Positions 1 to 9,020 of a stretch of 64,000 bases of DNA are shown piece after piece (position 1 is the stretch's first letter; each line of letters opens with the position of its first letter). Under the pieces are notes generated by a model. The model was not told the origin of the DNA. It searched no databases and worked only from the letters and a program-made list of their open reading frames with translations. Position numbers and translations under genes: made by a program. The DNA is from Aeromonas encheleia (GTDB lineage Bacteria; Pseudomonadota; Gammaproteobacteria; Enterobacterales; Aeromonadaceae), in contig NZ_LR134376.1 of the NCBI RefSeq assembly GCF_900637545.1, positions 1,755,001 to 1,819,000 on the forward strand, in the 5' to 3' direction.

Positions 1-101
1 ATTCCGTCCGGGGGAGCAAGTTTACAATGGGGTAACCGCAATGAAAAGAGTTATCAATTCCGCCCCTGATGAATAAACCCTGAATGAAAACAAAGGCCGA
101 G

Positions 102-587
102 CTACTTGTGATCCGCCAAGCGTTCGGTGATCGCATAGATCAGCGCCGCGGTGGAGAAGGCGAGGAACACGATCACCGACCACTTCATCTCCACTTCGTT
201 GCCCACCCCATCCTCCAGAAAGGCCTTGAGCACCTCGATCCCGGCGATGGTGACCAGGGAGTTGATGACGATGAGCTTCAGGGAGGCGAAGTTGATCTTG
301 CTGAGCCAGTTGTTGCCGAGGGCCTCGCGCTGCTCCTGGGTCTGGATGAACTGCACATAGCCGCAGATGGCCACCAGGATCAGCATCTGGGCCACCAGTA
401 CGAAGTCCACCAGGGTCAGCACCCCGGTGATGAGATCCATGTAGTGGATCTCGATGATGTCGCGGCACAAGACATAGAGCTGCATGGCAAATTTCACCAT
501 CAGCAGGGCGACGCAGACCAGGATGCAGACATAAAAAGGGAACATCATCAGCCGGCTGCCGTTGAGCATGAAGTTGAAGCGACGCAT
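102..587 (-). CDS. yqhA: YqhA/UPF0114-family inner-membrane protein
   Basis: A 161-residue protein with about four hydrophobic segments (residues about 12-36, 52-78, 106-124 and 138-155). The pattern matches the YqhA/UPF0114 (TIGR00645) family of small inner-membrane proteins of unknown function, and length and N-terminus (MRRFNFMLNGSR) fit. The start is supported by AGGAG about six bases upstream on the minus strand. It stands alone, divergent from the liv operon, with 468 bases between the two starts. Family assignment is from memory of the sequence pattern; no biochemical role should be inferred. Confidence 0.85.
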   Translation of the reverse strand: MRRFNFMLNGSRLMMFPFYVCILVCVALLMVKFAMQLYVLCRDIIEIHYMDLITGVLTLVDFVLVAQMLILVAICGYVQFIQTQEQREALGNNWLSKINFASLKLIVINSLVTIAGIEVLKAFLEDGVGNEVEMKWSVIVFLAFSTAALIYAITERLADHK

Positions 588-1055
588 GGAAACTCCTGAA
601 CTGGGTGAGAAGGTGCTGATGATAGGCCTGAATAGCCCGCCAAGGCAGTGTCATGGAACAAGCCTGAATTGAGAGGCGATATATTGCCGCTGTTTTCTTA
701 TCGGTGCTTTTTGGGCGCAAGGTAGCAAATATCCTGGCCATCGTAGAAATCATTTCCGTTATTTTTAAGCAGATGTGATCCCCGCCGTAATTTCACTTGG
801 CGACACCGGGTGGCCGAAAATGACGCCCTATACTGTGGCAGGTCAAATATTTGCTGTCCGGTTTGCAACTATGGCAATCATTTGCTTAGCTTTTTTCAGC
901 ACGCAAGCCGTGCAAAAAAGCCCTATATCCACTCACAGGATGTTGTCTGGATTGAGTTCGTTTCGTGCATCGTGCTCTCGCTTTGCCGTTGGATTGGACG
1001 CGCCGTCGGGCGTTCGACCTTACCTACCCAAGCTTCTTTGATAAGGAACATCATA
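588..1055. other. Divergent intergenic region yqhA / livJ
   Basis: 468 bases without a convincing gene; short ORFs here lack a ribosome-binding site and protein-like composition. It must hold the promoters of yqhA and the liv operon, but I could not identify either with confidence. It contains an imperfect inverted repeat at 889-921 (GCTTTTTT / AAAAAAGC outer arms, GCACG / CGTGC inner arms). That repeat lacks a trailing T-run, so it is not a standard terminator; it could be a leader hairpin in the livJ transcript. Confidence 0.5.
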
Positions 1056-2177
1056 ATGTCGCTGAAATTCATCAGAAGCCCTATTTCGCTTGTGTTGGCC
1101 GGTTGTATGGTCACGGCGTTTTCCGCCCAGGCGGATATTGTGATCGGTGTTGCAGGCCCCTTCACCGGGCCGAACGCCACCTATGGCGATCAGTATTGGC
1201 ACGGCGCGACTCAGGCCGCCAATGACATCAACGCCGCCGGCGGGATCAATGGCGAAAAGATCAAGCTGGTGCAGGGGGATGACGCCTGTGAACCCAAACA
1301 GGCGGTCTCCGTGGCTAACCGCTTGGTTGATCAGGATAAAGTCAATGCGGTGGTGGGGCACTTCTGCTCATCTTCCACTATGCCAGCCTCCGAGGTGTAT
1401 AACGACGCTGGGATCATCGCCATCACCCCGGGCTCGACCAACCCGCTGGTCACCGAACGTGGCATGAGCGACATGTTCCGCATGTGCGGGCGTGATGACC
1501 AGCAAGGGCAGGTGGCCAGCGACTTCATCATCGACAAGCTCAAGGCCAAGCGAGTGGTGATCATTCACGATAAAGACACCTATGGGCAGGGGCTTGCCGA
1601 TGCGACCAAGGCGGCGCTGGCCAAACGTGGCGTGAAGGATGTGATGTACGAGGGCTTGTCGCGCGGCGAGAAAGACTTCAATGCGCTGGTGACCAAGATA
1701 GGTGCGCAGAAACCGGACGTAGTGTTCTTCGGCGGCTGTCACCCTGAGGGGGGCCCGCTGGTACGCCAGATGCGTGAACAGGGTGTGCAGGCCAAGTTCT
1801 TCTCGGGGGACTGCATCGTCAACGCCGAGATGGTCACGGCCGCCGGCGGCCCTCAGTACACCAATGGCATCTACATGACCTTCGGTCAGGATCCCCGTCT
1901 GATCCCGGACGGCAAGGCGGTCATCGAGCAATTCCGCGCCAACAAATTTGAGCCGGAAGGCTACACCCTCTACGCCTATGCGTCTGTGCAGACCATTGCC
2001 GCGGCATTCAAGGCGGCCGGCGGCACGGACTCCGCAAAGGCCAGCGCCTGGCTGAAAGCGAACAGCGTAGATACCGTGATGGGTAAGAAGTCCTGGGACA
2101 GCAAAGGCGATCTGAAAGTCTCCGATTACGTGGTCTACGAATGGGATGACAAGGGCACATATAAAGAAGTCAAGTAA
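1056..2177 (+). CDS. livJ: Branched-chain amino-acid ABC transporter, periplasmic binding protein
   Basis: 373 residues of the LivJ/LivK type I periplasmic binding-protein family, which captures Leu/Ile/Val and delivers it to LivHMGF. A signal peptide (residues 1 to about 24, ending AFSAQA) precedes the mature start DIVIGVAGPFTGPNATYG, typical of the family. Conserved landmarks include the cysteine pair in DDACEPKQAV and GHFCSSST and the ligand-loop text ITPGSTNP. The reading frame stays open upstream to about 810, but ATG 1056 is chosen because it opens the signal peptide and has TAAGGAAC seven bases upstream. First gene of the liv operon; an 84-base spacer with a stable hairpin separates it from livH. 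Confidence 0.92.
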   Translation: MSLKFIRSPISLVLAGCMVTAFSAQADIVIGVAGPFTGPNATYGDQYWHGATQAANDINAAGGINGEKIKLVQGDDACEPKQAVSVANRLVDQDKVNAVVGHFCSSSTMPASEVYNDAGIIAITPGSTNPLVTERGMSDMFRMCGRDDQQGQVASDFIIDKLKAKRVVIIHDKDTYGQGLADATKAALAKRGVKDVMYEGLSRGEKDFNALVTKIGAQKPDVVFFGGCHPEGGPLVRQMREQGVQAKFFSGDCIVNAEMVTAAGGPQYTNGIYMTFGQDPRLIPDGKAVIEQFRANKFEPEGYTLYAYASVQTIAAAFKAAGGTDSAKASAWLKANSVDTVMGKKSWDSKGDLKVSDYVVYEWDDKGTYKEVK

Positions 2178-2197
2178 CGACATAGTGGAAAACGCTC

Positions 2198-2219
2198 AGC
2201 GCCGACGCGAGTCGGCGCT
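2198..2219 (+). promoter_or_regulatory. Stable intercistronic hairpin livJ-livH
   Basis: Perfect 9-bp stem AGCGCCGAC / GTCGGCGCT closed by a GCGA (GNRA) tetraloop, 21 bases after the livJ stop, with no T-run. A second small GGCC hairpin follows near 2230-2245. In binding-protein importers such hairpins usually protect the upstream message, so that the binding protein is made in excess over the membrane parts. The hairpin is seen; the role is inferred. Confidence 0.6.
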
Positions 2220-2261
2220 CTATAACCACCGGGCCTCAGTGGCCTATAACGAGAGCGTACT

Positions 2262-3179
2262 ATGATGGATGTCTTTTTCCTGCAGCAGTTGATCAATGGA
2301 TTAACGCTGGGTTCCGTCTACGGCCTGATTGCCATTGGCTACACCATGGTCTACGGCATCATCGGCATGATCAATTTCGCCCACGGCGAAGTCTATATGA
2401 TATCGGCCTATCTCAGCGCCATCGGTCTGGCGCTGTTGTCATTCTTCGGGCTGCACTCTTTTCCGCTACTTATCCTCGGCACTCTGGTGTTCACCATAGT
2501 GGTGACGGGGGTATATGGCTGGACCATAGAGCGTATCGCCTATAAACCACTGCGCAACTCCACCCGTCTGGCGCCGCTTATTTCCGCCATTGGCATGTCG
2601 TTAATACTGCAAAACTACGCGCAAATCAGCCAGGGACCGCGCCAGCAAGGGGTGCCTACCTTGCTGGACGGGGTATTTCGTCTCCATCTTGGCGACGGCT
2701 TTATCCAGATAACCTACACCAAGGTGTTTATCTTGATCGCCTCCTTTGCTGGCATGTTATTGCTCACCTGGATAATCAGTAATACCAGGTTGGGACGCAT
2801 GTGCCGGGCGGTGCAACAGGATCGAAAAATGGCCTCGATCATTGGCATCAATACGGATCGCATCATCTCCCTGGTGTTTGTGATTGGTGCCGCCATGGCG
2901 GGGCTTGCCGGCGTCTTGATCACCTTCAACTACGGCACCTTCGATTTCTATGTCGGCTTCATCATCGGCATCAAGGCCTTCACCGCCGCCGTGCTGGGGG
3001 GCATTGGTTCCTTGCCCGGCGCCATGCTGGGGGGCCTCATCCTCGGCATTGCCGAGGCGCAATTCTCGGGGATGGTGAATTCCGATTACAAGGATGTGTT
3101 CTCGTTCGGGCTGCTGGTGATGATCCTCATCTTTCGTCCTCAGGGGCTGCTCGGCCGCCCCATCATTGCCAAAGTGTGA
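2262..3179 (+). CDS. livH: Branched-chain amino-acid ABC transporter permease LivH
   Basis: 305-residue polytopic membrane protein with the characteristic LivH opening (LQQLINGLTLGSVYGLIAIG, YTMVYGIIGMINFAHGE) and the EAA-like segment RAVQQDRKMASIIGIN that contacts the ATPases. The C-terminal motif LGGIGSLPGAMLGG is typical of the LivH/LivM fold. It forms the transmembrane channel with LivM. Translation starts at ATG 2262 after the livJ-livH hairpin spacer, and livM follows 11 bases after its stop. Length is normal for the family (about 300 residues). Confidence 0.93.
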   Translation: MMDVFFLQQLINGLTLGSVYGLIAIGYTMVYGIIGMINFAHGEVYMISAYLSAIGLALLSFFGLHSFPLLILGTLVFTIVVTGVYGWTIERIAYKPLRNSTRLAPLISAIGMSLILQNYAQISQGPRQQGVPTLLDGVFRLHLGDGFIQITYTKVFILIASFAGMLLLTWIISNTRLGRMCRAVQQDRKMASIIGINTDRIISLVFVIGAAMAGLAGVLITFNYGTFDFYVGFIIGIKAFTAAVLGGIGSLPGAMLGGLILGIAEAQFSGMVNSDYKDVFSFGLLVMILIFRPQGLLGRPIIAKV

Positions 3180-3190
3180 GGGCGTAACAG

Positions 3191-4483
3191 ATGACATCAC
3201 AGACGAGATTGCAGGACGGTTTCTCCCTCAAGCGCTGCCTGCTGGATGCGATTTTTGCCGGGTTGGTGGCGCTGATCATCTTCGGCCCCATCGTCGGCGT
3301 GGTGCTGGATGGCTACAGCTTTAATTTCGCCGGGCAGCGACTGGCGTGGATCATCCTGGCCGTCATGGCCGGTCGTTTCCTGATGAGCGCCTTCTTGACC
3401 ACGGCCGCAGGCGTTCGCCTGCTCGCCTGTTTTGAGACGGACAACTCAGGGGTCTATGTACGGGATCCGGATTACAAGAATCCCCTGCGCTGGATCATTC
3501 CGCTGGTGCTCGCGCTGGCCATCTGCTTCCCCTTCGTTGCCACCAAATATGTGCTGACCGTGGCGATCCTCGGCCTGATCTATGTGCTGCTGGGGCTGGG
3601 GTTGAATATCGTCGTTGGCCTGGCAGGCTTGCTGGATCTGGGATACGTCGCCTTCTATGCCATCGGGGCCTATGGCCTTGCGCTTGGCTATCAATATCTT
3701 GGGCTTGGGTTCTGGTCGATGTTGCCGCTGGTGGCGCTGATCTCTGCGGCGGCCGGGGCCTTGCTGGGTTTTCCGGTGTTGCGCATGCATGGGGATTACC
3801 TGGCGATTGTGACGCTCGGCTTCGGGGAGATCATTCGCCTGATCCTGAACAACTGGCTGGCGTTCACCGGTGGCCCCAACGGGATTTCTGCCCCGCCGCC
3901 AACGCTGTTTGGTCTGGAGTTCGGACGGCGGGCGAAGGAGCAGGGTGGCGTGCCCTTCCACGAGTTTTTCAACCTGAGCTACAACCCCAACCTGAAATTC
4001 ATCGTTATCTACACCATTCTGGTGCTGGTGGTGGTGTGGGTGCTCTATGTCAAACATCGCCTGACTAGAATGCCGATTGGCCGCGCCTGGGAAGCACTGC
4101 GTGAGGATGAGGTCGCCTGCCGCTCCATGGGGCTGAATCATGTACTGGTCAAACTCTCCGCCTTCACGCTGGGGGCTGCGACCGCAGGGATTGCCGGGGT
4201 GTTTTTTGCCACCTATCAAGGCTTCGTCAACCCGACCTCATTCACCTTCTTCGAGTCGGCCCTGATCCTCGCCATCGTGGTGCTGGGGGGGATGGGGTCG
4301 ACGATTGGCGTCGTGCTGGCGGCCTTTGTGCTGACGGTCACGCCTGAGCTGCTGCGCGGCTTCGCCGAATACCGGGTGCTGCTGTTTGGCATGTTGATGG
4401 TAGTGATGATGATCTGGCGCCCTCGCGGCCTCATTCGCATTAACCGCAGCGGCTTTGCGGTGCGAAAAGGAGTGGCGCTATGA
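3191..4483 (+). CDS. livM: Branched-chain amino-acid ABC transporter permease LivM
   Basis: 430-residue permease partner of LivH. The first third carries additional hydrophobic segments, as in the longer enterobacterial LivM proteins. The family core is seen in LGLGLNIVVGLAGLLDLGYV and VLRMHGDYLAIVTLGFGEI. The EAA-like loop is GRAWEALREDEVACRSMGLN, followed by LGGMGSTIGVVLAA. It starts 11 bases after livH, and its stop overlaps the livG start (ATGA at 4480), indicating translational coupling. Confidence 0.93.
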   Translation: MTSQTRLQDGFSLKRCLLDAIFAGLVALIIFGPIVGVVLDGYSFNFAGQRLAWIILAVMAGRFLMSAFLTTAAGVRLLACFETDNSGVYVRDPDYKNPLRWIIPLVLALAICFPFVATKYVLTVAILGLIYVLLGLGLNIVVGLAGLLDLGYVAFYAIGAYGLALGYQYLGLGFWSMLPLVALISAAAGALLGFPVLRMHGDYLAIVTLGFGEIIRLILNNWLAFTGGPNGISAPPPTLFGLEFGRRAKEQGGVPFHEFFNLSYNPNLKFIVIYTILVLVVVWVLYVKHRLTRMPIGRAWEALREDEVACRSMGLNHVLVKLSAFTLGAATAGIAGVFFATYQGFVNPTSFTFFESALILAIVVLGGMGSTIGVVLAAFVLTVTPELLRGFAEYRVLLFGMLMVVMMIWRPRGLIRINRSGFAVRKGVAL

Positions 4484-5370
4484 CAGACAGAACCCTTGAC
4501 GACATGATCCTGAGCGTTGAGCACCTGATGATCTCCTTCGGTGGCATCAAGGCGCTCAACGACGTGAGCCTCGAGGTGCGACGGGGCTCCATCACCGCAC
4601 TCATAGGCCCTAACGGCGCAGGGAAGACCACGGTGTTCAACTGCCTGACCGGCTTCTATCGGGCGTCCGGCGGCCATATTTTCTTCAACGCACGCGACAA
4701 GACGACCAATGTGATCCAGATCCTCGGCCAGAAACTCCAGCCCGGTGACTGGATCAACCCGGCCCAACTCGGCCAGCGCCTCTTCTACAAGATGTTTGGC
4801 GGTACCCATCTGGTGAACCGGGCGGGGTTGGCGCGCACCTTCCAGAATATCCGTCTGTTCCGGGAGATGTCGGTGGTGGAGAACCTGCTGGTCGCCCAGC
4901 ACATGCAGGTCAACCGCAACTTGCTGGCCGGTGTACTCAACACCCCGGCATACCGGCGTGCAGAGAGTCGCGCCCTGGATCGCGCGTTTTACTGGCTCGA
5001 GGTGGTGGATCTGGTGGATTGCGCCAACCGGCTGGCGGGGGAGATGTCTTATGGGCAGCAACGCCGGCTGGAAATCGCCCGCGCCATGTGCACGGCCCCG
5101 GAAATGCTCTGCCTCGATGAACCCGCCGCCGGGCTCAACCCGGTGGAGACGCGCACCCTCAGCAAGATCATAAGGTTTCTGCGCGACCGGCACGGCATCA
5201 CGGTGCTGCTGATCGAGCATGACATGGGCATGGTGATGGAGATTTCTGACCACATCATAGTGCTGGATCACGGCGACGTGATCGCAGAGGGCAAGCCTGA
5301 GCACATTCAGCATGATGACAAGGTGATTGCCGCCTATCTGGGCACCGACGAAGACGAGGCCTGCGCATGA
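4480..5370 (+). CDS. livG: Branched-chain amino-acid ABC transporter ATPase LivG
   Basis: ABC ATPase with Walker A GPNGAGKTT (about residues 42-50), ABC signature region MSYGQQRRLEIARAM, Walker B MLCLDEPAAGLNP and H-loop LLIEHDMGMV. At 296 residues it is about 40 longer than the usual roughly 255-residue LivG. The extra sequence (roughly residues 70-110, ARDKTTNVIQILGQKLQPGD onward) sits between Walker A and the LARTFQNIRLF segment, in the helical-domain side of the fold. It overlaps livM by 4 bases and livF by 4 bases (ATGA at 5367). Confidence 0.92.
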   Translation: MTDRTLDDMILSVEHLMISFGGIKALNDVSLEVRRGSITALIGPNGAGKTTVFNCLTGFYRASGGHIFFNARDKTTNVIQILGQKLQPGDWINPAQLGQRLFYKMFGGTHLVNRAGLARTFQNIRLFREMSVVENLLVAQHMQVNRNLLAGVLNTPAYRRAESRALDRAFYWLEVVDLVDCANRLAGEMSYGQQRRLEIARAMCTAPEMLCLDEPAAGLNPVETRTLSKIIRFLRDRHGITVLLIEHDMGMVMEISDHIIVLDHGDVIAEGKPEHIQHDDKVIAAYLGTDEDEACA

Positions 5371-6086
5371 GTGAGGCGATGCTGGAGTTTCGTAACGTCG
5401 ACGTTTTTTATGGTGCCATTCAGGCGCTGAAACAGGTCAACCTGCAGGTGCATCAGGGGGAAACCGTGGCGCTGATCGGTGCCAATGGCGCCGGCAAGTC
5501 CACGCTGTTGATGTCGATTTTCGGTCAGCCGCGCATTCGCAGCGGGCAGATCCTGTTTCGCGGCGAAGATATCAGCCATCAATCGACGCACTTCGTTGCC
5601 TCGGCGGGCATAGCGCAAGCGCCAGAAGGACGGCGGATCTTCCCCGACATGACGGTCGAAGAGAACCTGCTGATGGGCACCATACCGATAGGCGATCGCT
5701 ATGCGGCTCAGGATCTGCAAACCATGTTCGAGCTGTTCCCGCGGTTGAAAGAGCGTCGTAAACAGCGGGCGATGACGATGTCCGGTGGGGAGCAGCAGAT
5801 GCTGGCCATCGCCAGGGCGCTGATGAGCCGCCCCAAGCTGCTGTTGCTGGATGAGCCGAGTCTGGGGCTGGCCCCCATAGTGGTGAAGCAGATCCTCCAG
5901 ACGCTGCGCGAGCTGGCGCAAAGCGGCATGACGATCTTTCTGGTCGAGCAGAACGCCTATCATGCGCTGAAACTGTCCGATCGTGGCTACGTGATGGTGA
6001 ACGGGCAGATCCGGTTAAGCGGCAGTGGTGAGGAGTTGCTGGGCAATCAGGATGTGCGCAGAGCCTATCTGGGCGGTGCAGAATAG
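5367..6086 (+). CDS. livF: Branched-chain amino-acid ABC transporter ATPase LivF
   Basis: 239-residue second ATPase of the Liv importer. Walker A is GANGAGKST, the signature SGGEQQMLAIARAL, Walker B LLLLDEPSLGLAP and the H-loop FLVEQNAYHAL (the motif histidine is replaced by Q-N, as is common in LivF proteins). The EGRRIFPDMTVEENL segment is typical of LivF. Last gene of the operon; it overlaps livG by 4 bases, and an inverted repeat begins one base after its stop. Confidence 0.93.
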   Translation: MSEAMLEFRNVDVFYGAIQALKQVNLQVHQGETVALIGANGAGKSTLLMSIFGQPRIRSGQILFRGEDISHQSTHFVASAGIAQAPEGRRIFPDMTVEENLLMGTIPIGDRYAAQDLQTMFELFPRLKERRKQRAMTMSGGEQQMLAIARALMSRPKLLLLDEPSLGLAPIVVKQILQTLRELAQSGMTIFLVEQNAYHALKLSDRGYVMVNGQIRLSGSGEELLGNQDVRRAYLGGAE

Positions 6087-6120
6087 CGAGAGCCCGCTTG
6101 GTTTCCTAAGCGGGCTCTCG
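6087..6120 (+). terminator. Inverted repeat ending the liv operon
   Basis: A perfect 13-bp stem (CGAGAGCCCGCTT / AAGCGGGCTCTCG) with an 8-base loop directly after the livF stop. No T-run follows on either strand, so it may act as a transcript-end or anti-readthrough hairpin, not a canonical intrinsic terminator. It lies between convergent units (liv on plus, tRNA-Asn on minus) and may serve both. Confidence 0.6.
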
Positions 6121-6124
6121 AAGT

Positions 6125-6200
6125 TGGCTCCCTCGACAGGACTTGAACCTGTGACATACGGATTAACAGTCCGCCGTTCTACCGACTGAACTACGAGGGA
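6125..6200 (-). tRNA. tRNA-Asn(GTT), copy 2 in transcript order
   Basis: 76 bases on the minus strand including an encoded CCA. The acceptor arm TCCCTCG / CGAGGGA pairs fully. The anticodon loop CTGTTAA carries GTT (Asn), and the T-arm contains GGTTCAAGTCC. It lies 4 bases downstream of the second tRNA-Asn copy in transcription order. The bodies of the two genes are almost identical, while acceptor and T-stem pairs differ by compensating changes. Confidence 0.95.
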
Positions 6201-6204
6201 AAAG

Positions 6205-6280
6205 TGGCTCCTCCTACTGGACTTGAACCAGTGACATACGGATTAACAGTCCGCCGTTCTACCGACTGAACTAAGGAGGA
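6205..6280 (-). tRNA. tRNA-Asn(GTT), copy 1 in transcript order
   Basis: 76 bases on the minus strand with encoded CCA. The acceptor stem TCCTCCT / AGGAGGA pairs fully and the anticodon is GTT. It is the promoter-proximal gene of a two-gene tRNA-Asn unit, with a strong sigma-70 promoter 28 bases upstream. Confidence 0.95.
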
Positions 6281-6307
6281 ATTGCCTGTCTCGTCGAGAC
6301 GGTGCGG

Positions 6308-6336
6308 ATATTAATAGCCTGTCGGCCGGGTGTCAA
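6308..6336 (-). promoter_or_regulatory. Sigma-70 promoter of the tRNA-Asn pair
   Basis: On the minus strand, a perfect -35 TTGACA (6336-6331), a 17-base spacer and -10 TAATAT (6313-6308), followed by a GC-rich discriminator. That arrangement is typical of stable-RNA promoters under stringent control. Transcription would start about 20 bases before the first tRNA-Asn. Confidence 0.75.
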
Positions 6337-6874
6337 CCCGTTAACCCGTGCAAAAAATGGGTTTTCGCCCCGTTTGCCCAAAACTTGGACGTTGTGGACT
6401 ATTTTCAGCACAATCAGCAGCTTGAGATGGACCAGTCCGACGTTTTTGGATCCGTTGCTTATGGCCTGTCTGCTCCGTCCTGGCCGGCGACGCTGGGGAT
6501 ATGGCGAAGGGCAACAGCGGTTGGTCGGCAGCTGCCCATGGGGTGTGCCGAACGGGCAAACAAGCAGTCCCGGCGCTGACTGTTCAGGGGGAGGGCTGAT
6601 GTTCACGGGATCGGTGCCGAGCCGTCGCCAAGGCTCAGGCTAAGTAGGGGAAAAGGGTGGCTAATGGCGGGAAAAGTAGGCGATATGAGGCCAATCAAGG
6701 GTCATCTCGCCTGGTAATGCCCATTTATTGATCCCGGCCATCGAAATATCTCGCCGGCTCGGGTAAGGTTGCTCTCGATACCATCGCCGTGTCGACAGCT
6801 CTGCCGGCCCTTGATGATGATCGGGTGCCGGTTCACTCCGGCCTTTGTCTCCTCCTTCTGGTATTACCCTATAC
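6337..6874. other. Intergenic region tRNA-Asn / dauA
   Basis: About 540 bases with no gene I can support; the short ORFs on both strands have no ribosome-binding site and read as random GC-rich translation. It should hold the dauA promoter. I saw no clear -35/-10 pair and no recognisable operator. Confidence 0.4.
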
Positions 6875-8611
6875 ATGCACAATCAAGCTTCCTTACAAGG
6901 CGTGAAGCTGGCTATCGCATTGCGCCAATCCTGTCTCGACGAACCCTATAGCGTGGCGCGTTTCGGCCGCGACCTCATCGCTGGCATCACGGTCGGCATC
7001 ATCGCCATTCCGCTGGCCATGGCGCTGGCCATCGCCAGCGGCGTCCCGCCCCAGCATGGCCTCTACACCGCCATCGTCGCCGGCATAGTGATTGCCGTGA
7101 CGGGGGGCTCGCGCTTCTCCATCTCGGGGCCGACCGCCGCTTTCGTGGTGATCCTCTATCCGGTGGCCCAGCAATTCGGGGTGAGCGGCCTACTGATGGC
7201 GACCCTCATCTCGGGCTTCTTCCTGGTGGCCATGGGGATGGCGCGGCTCGGCCGCCTGATCGAGTACATCCCGCCCTCGGTCACCCTGGGCTTCACCGGC
7301 GGCATCGCCATCGTGATCGCCACCTTGCAGATCAAGGACTTCTTCGGCCTCACCGTGGCCGAGATGCCGGAAACCTACGTTGGCAAGGTCGAGGCGCTGG
7401 CGCTGGCCCTGCCAAGCTGGCAGTGGGGGGATACCCTGGTGGGGGTGGCAACCCTGGCCGTGTTGCTGCTCTGGCCCAGACTGCGGCTGCCGGTGCCGGG
7501 CCATCTGCCGGCCGTGTTGGTAGGGGTCGGGCTCGGGGTAGGCCTGCACAGTGTGGGTGTGGACGTGGCCACCATCGGCAGCAAGTTCAGCTACACCCTG
7601 GCCGATGGCACCCAGGGCATGGGGATCCCGCCCATAGCGCCGACCCTGATGATGCCCTGGTCCCTGCCCGGGCCGGACGGTGCACCCGTGGTCTGGGATC
7701 TGGCAGCCATTCAGCGGCTGCTGCCTGCCGCCTTCTCCATGGCCATGCTGGGTGCCATCGAATCACTGCTCTGCGCCGTGGTGCTGGATGGCATGACGGG
7801 GCGCAAGCACAGCTCCAACGGTGAGCTGGTGGGGCAGGGGTTGGGCAACATCCTGGCGCCCTTCTTCGGTGGCATCACGGCGACGGCCGCCATTGCGCGC
7901 TCCGCCGCCAACGTGCGGGCCGGGGCTACCTCGCCCATCTCCGGCATAGTGCATGCGCTGGTGGTGCTGGCCGCCATCCTGGTGCTGGCCCCCTGGCTCT
8001 CCTGGTTGCCGCTCTCCGCCATGGCGGCGCTGCTGCTGCTGGTAGCCTGGAACATGAGCGAGGCACACAAGGTGGTGGATCTGATCCGCCGGGCGCCGCG
8101 CTCGGACGTGCTGGTGCTGCTGGTCTGCCTCTCCCTGACCGTCATCTTCGACATGGTCATCGCCATCACCTTCGGGGTGATCCTGGCGTCTCTGCTGTTT
8201 ATGCGCGAGATCGCCAAGATGACCCGACTGCACAACCTGGCCGAGCACAAGCGTTACGCCAGCGAGGTGCCGGCGCAGACGCTGATCTACAAGATCAACG
8301 GCCCCCTGTTCTTTGCGGCAGCGGAGCGGGTCTTTGACGAGTTGCTGGCCCAGGTCAAGGATCACAAGGCGCTGATCCTGCAGATGGAGGCCGTCTCCAT
8401 TCTCGACGCGGGGGGCTTGTCGGCCTTCCAGCAGTTCGCGAGGCGGATGGCCAAGGCAGGCGTGCCGCTGAAGGTGGCCGAGTTGCAGTTCCAGCCCCTC
8501 AAGACCCTGGCCCGGGCCAAGGTGCGTCCCGTCCCGGGTGAGCTGGAGTTCTACGGCTCGCTGGAGGAGGCCATCAGAGGAGAACACTTGCACGAAGTGT
8601 CTAAAAATTGA
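6875..8611 (+). CDS. dauA: SulP-family anion / C4-dicarboxylate transporter (DauA-like) with STAS domain
   Basis: 578 residues. An N-terminal SulP membrane domain carries the motif [20 protein letters not shown] and many segments that closely follow E. coli DauA (YchM), for example [20 protein letters not shown] and [21 protein letters not shown] cytoplasmic STAS domain occupies about residues 465-560 ([29 protein letters not shown]). DauA imports succinate and other C4-dicarboxylates aerobically; sulfate or bicarbonate remain possible substrates. The frame is open to TTG 6845, but ATG 6875 fits the family; no clear Shine-Dalgarno is visible before either. Monocistronic. Confidence 0.85.
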   Translation: MHNQASLQGVKLAIALRQSCLDEPYSVARFGRDLIAGITVGIIAIPLAMALAIASGVPPQHGLYTAIVAGIVIAVTGGSRFSISGPTAAFVVILYPVAQQFGVSGLLMATLISGFFLVAMGMARLGRLIEYIPPSVTLGFTGGIAIVIATLQIKDFFGLTVAEMPETYVGKVEALALALPSWQWGDTLVGVATLAVLLLWPRLRLPVPGHLPAVLVGVGLGVGLHSVGVDVATIGSKFSYTLADGTQGMGIPPIAPTLMMPWSLPGPDGAPVVWDLAAIQRLLPAAFSMAMLGAIESLLCAVVLDGMTGRKHSSNGELVGQGLGNILAPFFGGITATAAIARSAANVRAGATSPISGIVHALVVLAAILVLAPWLSWLPLSAMAALLLLVAWNMSEAHKVVDLIRRAPRSDVLVLLVCLSLTVIFDMVIAITFGVILASLLFMREIAKMTRLHNLAEHKRYASEVPAQTLIYKINGPLFFAAAERVFDELLAQVKDHKALILQMEAVSILDAGGLSAFQQFARRMAKAGVPLKVAELQFQPLKTLARAKVRPVPGELEFYGSLEEAIRGEHLHEVSKN

Positions 8612-8692
8612 CTGAAAGGGATAGGGAATGGCATCTTTTTGGTCAGTTGGTTCGGTAATTGAGCAATTGATTGCAAAAAGTAAAAAATGAGA

Positions 8693-8721
8693 TTGACCGG
8701 TCTGCACCTATCCCTTATCTT
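8693..8721 (+). promoter_or_regulatory. Sigma-70 promoter of tRNA-Ser
   Basis: -35 TTGACC (8693-8698), 17-base spacer, -10 TATCTT (8716-8721), then a GC-rich discriminator (ACGCCCCG) as in stringently controlled stable-RNA promoters. It lies about 65 bases upstream of the mature tRNA-Ser 5' end. Confidence 0.6.
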
Positions 8722-8793
8722 ACGCCCCGTTCCAGCGCAATAGCGACGAGAACGGCGTGGTGATTGGACACGTTAAAGCGCAGTCGAAAATTT

Positions 8794-8881
8794 GGTGAGG
8801 TGTCCGAGTGGCTGAAGGAGCACGCCTGGAAAGTGTGTATACGGCAACGTATCGAGGGTTCGAATCCCTCCCTCACCGCCA
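8794..8881 (+). tRNA. tRNA-Ser(GGA)
   Basis: 88-base class II tRNA with encoded CCA. The acceptor GGTGAGG / CCTCACC pairs fully, the anticodon loop CTGGAAA carries GGA, and a long variable arm (GTATACGGCAACGTATC) follows as expected for tRNA-Ser. The T-arm is GAGGGTTCGAATCCCTC. An intrinsic terminator follows 9 bases later. Confidence 0.95.
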
Positions 8882-8889
8882 AATTAAGT

Positions 8890-8920
8890 AAAAGGGCCTG
8901 TCGAAAGACAGGCCCTTTTA
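8890..8920 (+). terminator. Intrinsic terminator of tRNA-Ser
   Basis: A 13-bp stem (AAAAGGGCCTGTC / GACAGGCCCTTTT) with a GAAA tetraloop, ending in a T-rich run (TTTTACTTTAT). It is immediately downstream of the mature tRNA-Ser 3' end. Confidence 0.9.
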
Positions 8921-9020
8921 CTTTATCCGGTGACAGGCGCTTCGGCTCGGCCCCTGGTTTGACAAGCGGGCAGGATAGCCCGCTTGGACAGCCGCAGGCT
9001 GCCCGCAGGGCGAGCGCCAG

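Noticed and set aside
889..921. Intrinsic terminator upstream of livJ
   Set aside because: The stem has an internal mismatch bulge and no T-run after it on either strand; kept only as a possible leader hairpin.
810..1055. 82-codon N-terminal extension of LivJ
   Set aside because: It would bury the signal peptide; ATG 1056 has a good ribosome-binding site and family-like start.
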